A DNA stretch of 10,644 bases, taken from assembly GCA_022578965.1 (NCBI GenBank), contig MU401077.1:1-10644 (forward strand), given 5' to 3'. Positions within the stretch are counted from its first letter, which is position 1. Each line of letters opens with the position of its first letter. Made by a program: the position numbers and the translations under genes. The notes beneath the pieces were generated by a model, which was not told the origin of the DNA, ran no database searches, and worked only from the letters and a program-made list of their open reading frames with translations. This document shows positions 8,490 to 10,644 of this stretch, piece after piece. The stretch is from Xylaria sp. FL1777. Taxonomy: Eukaryota > Ascomycota > Sordariomycetes > Xylariales > Xylariaceae.

Positions 8490-10449
8490 TAAATTACTAC
8501 TACTGTTTTTTTTGTTTATATAATTATGCATTTTTTATATTTAGTTATTTATTTAGTTTTTAGTTTTTTAGTTATTAATTTTTTATAACTGCTAAGCATT
8601 AATATATTTATTACTTTTAATTTTTTAAGACTTTTATTAATGCATAGTAATAAAAGTACTTTAAAAACCTTTTTAATAAACTACTATTAAAGATTTTATT
8701 GTTACTTGCAAATTAAGACCTTAAAAGTAAACCTGTTATATTAATATATAATAAGTTTATTATACTTTAATAGCTTTTTAATTAATAAAACTTAATATAT
8801 AAAAATAAATACTGGTATAAAAAGTTAAATAATAAATAATTTATAAAATAAACTTTTAAAAATATATTAAAGAAATATTTAAAAAACAAAAATGCTAAAC
8901 AATATTACATAAATAAACTTTATTTAATAATTAATAAACTAAATCTAGGTTATATTATTAAAAACAAAAAGTTAAAAATTAAGTTTAAAAATTTTAAAGA
9001 CTTTTAAAACTAATAATGTATTAAAATAACAAACTTTAGTATTTTTATTAGTTATTTTTATTAAAAAAAAAGCAATAATAAAAAAAAAAAAGTTAAGCAG
9101 CAGTAATAAAAAAAAACTAATATTAATGTTAGCGCTATAAAGCAAACTAGTTGCTTTAACTTAAAGAATAGCTTAAATATTAAACGTTATAACTTTTAAA
9201 CTAGTATAAATACTAGCTATAATAATTAAAGCAGTAATAATAACTGTTATTATAACAATAAATTAAAGTTTTAAATAAATAATTATGTTATAACTAATGT
9301 TAATATTACTACTAGTAAACTTAACGCTTATTTTTATTATTGCTATATTTAAAATAATAACTTAAAATAAAAAATTTAACTTTTTATTATTATTACTACT
9401 TTTATTATTAAAATTATTTATAATGTTAAAAATACTAAATATTAAAAGTTTTAAACTTATTACTTTAAAGCTTTATAATAAATTTATAAATATAAAAGTC
9501 TTTTTAATTTATATTAAATTTTATTTAAAATAACACTTTATTATTATTATAAAAAAAAACTAAAAAATAATAATTATTTTATAATTTCTATTAAAAAAAG
9601 TATTAAAATAGTTTTAACTTATTTTAAAGGATTTTTTAAAAGCTAATAAGTTAACTAACTTTAAGCTAAAAATAAAAAAAAATTTTAAAAACTATATTAA
9701 GTTTAAAAATTAAATAAAAGCACTATTTAAAAATATTTAAAAAGCAAAATATATAAAAAAAGCATTTTATTGCTTAAAACAAATAAAAGTAGTAGCAAAT
9801 TATGCTATAAAATTTAAACAATTAATAATAATTTTAAAATTGCTTAAGCTTATACTATTTTATTTATTTTATAATAAACTTAAAACTTAAGTTTAAAACA
9901 AACTATATAAAATAAATAAACTAGTAAAAATTAATACGTATATTAATATAGCTATTATAATTAATTAATAATTATTTAATTAGTACTTTAAAACTAAAAA
10001 AACTAAAAAAAATAAAAAAAAAAATACTTAAAAAAGTATTAAATAAAAATTTAAACAAATTAATAAAGTTTAAAAATAATAATTTTAAAATATATTTAAA
10101 GTTAAATGTTATAACTATAAAAAAAAAGAACACTTTTAAAAATAATGCTAATTTAAGAAAAAAAACAAAAAAAAAAGCTATAAAAAAAAAGATTTTTTAA
10201 CTTAAGAAAAAAGTATAAGTTATAAAAGTTTAAAACAATAAAAAATAATAAAGCAATTTAAAAAATATATTTTTAAAGCAAAAATATAAAATTGCTGTTT
10301 TAAGTTAAAACAAAAATATTATACTAAATAAATCTAAATATTTTATTTATATAAGTTAAAATAAATAAGCATATAAATATTATTTAAAAGTTTTATAATT
10401 ATTAAAATAAATTACAAAAAAATATATTTATTATATAAATAATTAAAGT
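8490..10449. repeat. Right arm of long inverted repeat
   Basis: Partner of 1-1960 in reverse complement. Compared base by base over the outer 200 bp, the mismatches are almost only transitions, in both directions. The two arms therefore received independent hits after they separated. Confidence 0.9.
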
Positions 10450-10644
10450 TATTTAATATATAACTTAAAAAAATAGTTTAATTAAAAATAGCAAATAATA
10501 AAAAGTAATAAATTAATATAGTTAATAAACTTATAAAACTATAAAAACTTTAAATTATTAAAGCTTAAAATATAGCTTAAAAAAAAGTTATGTTTAAAAA
10601 AATAAAACTATAACTATAAATAGTATAATTATTAAACTAATTAT
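8765..10644 (+). pseudogene. Degenerate gag with CCHC zinc knuckle, right element
   Basis: No open frame. In the frame with codons at positions 0 mod 3, a nucleocapsid-type zinc knuckle is visible at 10107-10148: Cys (TGT), two residues, TAT (Cys changed to Tyr by G-to-A), four residues, His (CAC, 10131-10133), four residues including two stops, Cys (TGC, 10146-10148). The spacing is exactly CX2CX4HX4C. It is followed by a Lys-rich stretch, as is common after gag knuckles. The knuckle lies about 1.34 kb after the LTR, a normal gag length. Gag would package element RNA in particles. The upstream capsid part is not recognisable. The last 400-500 bp may already be protease or early pol, but I see no motif. 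Confidence 0.65.
8768..8774 (+). other. Possible primer-binding site remnant, right element
   Basis: TAATAGC three bases after the LTR end, identical to the left copy. It would derive from TGGTAGC by two G-to-A changes. Only seven positions support it. Confidence 0.25.

Larger units (their letters stand above)
8248..8764 (+). repeat. 5' LTR of right element (517 bp, variant U3)
   Basis: Starts with an unmutated TGTTACGAAAT and ends in the RIP-altered TTATTATA at 8764, matching the LTR end at 6201. From about 8490 to 8764 it aligns with the other two LTRs. From about 8259 to 8490 it is different sequence: it has GGGCTAACTAGGCTAATT near the start and a 38-bp repeat in place of the 26-bp array. 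The shared half is heavily mutated (CTTTA at 8659-8663 where the others keep CCCCG). The variant half keeps several GG and CG sites, consistent with a lower effective mutation load there. Confidence 0.85.
8248..10644 (+). mobile_element. Right Ty3/gypsy-type LTR element, 5' half, truncated by window edge
   Basis: 5' LTR (8248-8764) plus about 1.9 kb of gag-bearing internal sequence running off the right edge. It is the inverted partner of the left element up to 10449, where the left copy leaves the window. It interrupts the copia reverse transcriptase frame exactly at 8247/8248. The five bases before it are CAAAG; if the insertion is simple, the same five should follow its 3' LTR outside the window. 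Its internal region matches the left copy, but the U3-like part of its LTR does not. Confidence 0.85.

Noticed and set aside
9280..9370. A zinc knuckle in the YFYYC reading of the right gag
   Set aside because: The required His column is AAT, which is not derivable from a His codon by RIP. The convincing knuckle is at 10107-10148.
1..10449. The long inverted repeat as terminal inverted repeats of a giant DNA transposon
   Set aside because: The arms end internally at LTR starts and contain gag. The spacer holds unrelated retroelement layers, and no transposase spans it.
1..10644. Mitochondrial or AT-rich bacterial/protist chromosome
   Set aside because: There are no rRNA, tRNA or housekeeping genes. 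LTR retroelement structure with clustered transitions fits a RIP-affected fungal nuclear region.

Overview
The window is an extremely AT-rich block (by eye well under a quarter G+C) made of broken retrotransposons. I see no intact gene, RNA gene or CRISPR array. Conserved retroelement proteins can still be followed in a single frame, but they are full of TAA/TAG codons where Gln, Arg or Trp are expected, and catalytic Asp/Glu codons have become Asn/Lys. Where copies can be compared, nearly all differences are C/T or G/A transitions. This is the pattern of repeat-induced point mutation (RIP), so the likely source is an AT-rich, transposon-filled compartment of a filamentous ascomycete. The species cannot be named from this window.

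Layout. (1) 1-2180, minus strand: 5' LTR (1687-2180) and degenerate gag of a Ty3/gypsy-type element that runs off the left edge. (2) 2181-3330: about 1.15 kb that I could not assign, with a TA microsatellite and small palindromes. (3) 3331-5707, plus strand: the end of RNase H, a clearly recognisable Ty3/gypsy integrase, possible GPY/F and chromodomain remnants, a hairpin-rich 3' non-coding region and a purine tract. It is followed directly by an LTR (5708-6201) of the same family as the left one, read here as the 3' LTR of this element. (4) 6202-8247, plus strand: a Ty1/copia pol fragment (GAG-pre-integrase zinc finger, integrase core, first part of reverse transcriptase) in one continuous frame. 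(5) 8248-10644, plus strand: another LTR (8248-8764) and degenerate gag with a CCHC zinc knuckle, running off the right edge.

Parts 1 and 5 are copies of the same element 5' half in head-to-head orientation. They form an inverted repeat of nearly 2 kb per arm around a spacer of about 6.5 kb. The three LTRs share tips and R/U5-like sequence, but the right one carries a different U3-like section with a different tandem repeat.

Inferred history: a copia element was hit by a gypsy-type element (junction at 6201/6202), and copies of the same gypsy family landed on both sides (junctions at 2180/2181 and 8247/8248). RIP then mutated the whole nest. No previously undescribed functional system is evident. 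The points worth a second look are the nest architecture, the LTR U3 switch, the missing reverse transcriptase of the central element, and the unexplained 2181-3330 segment.
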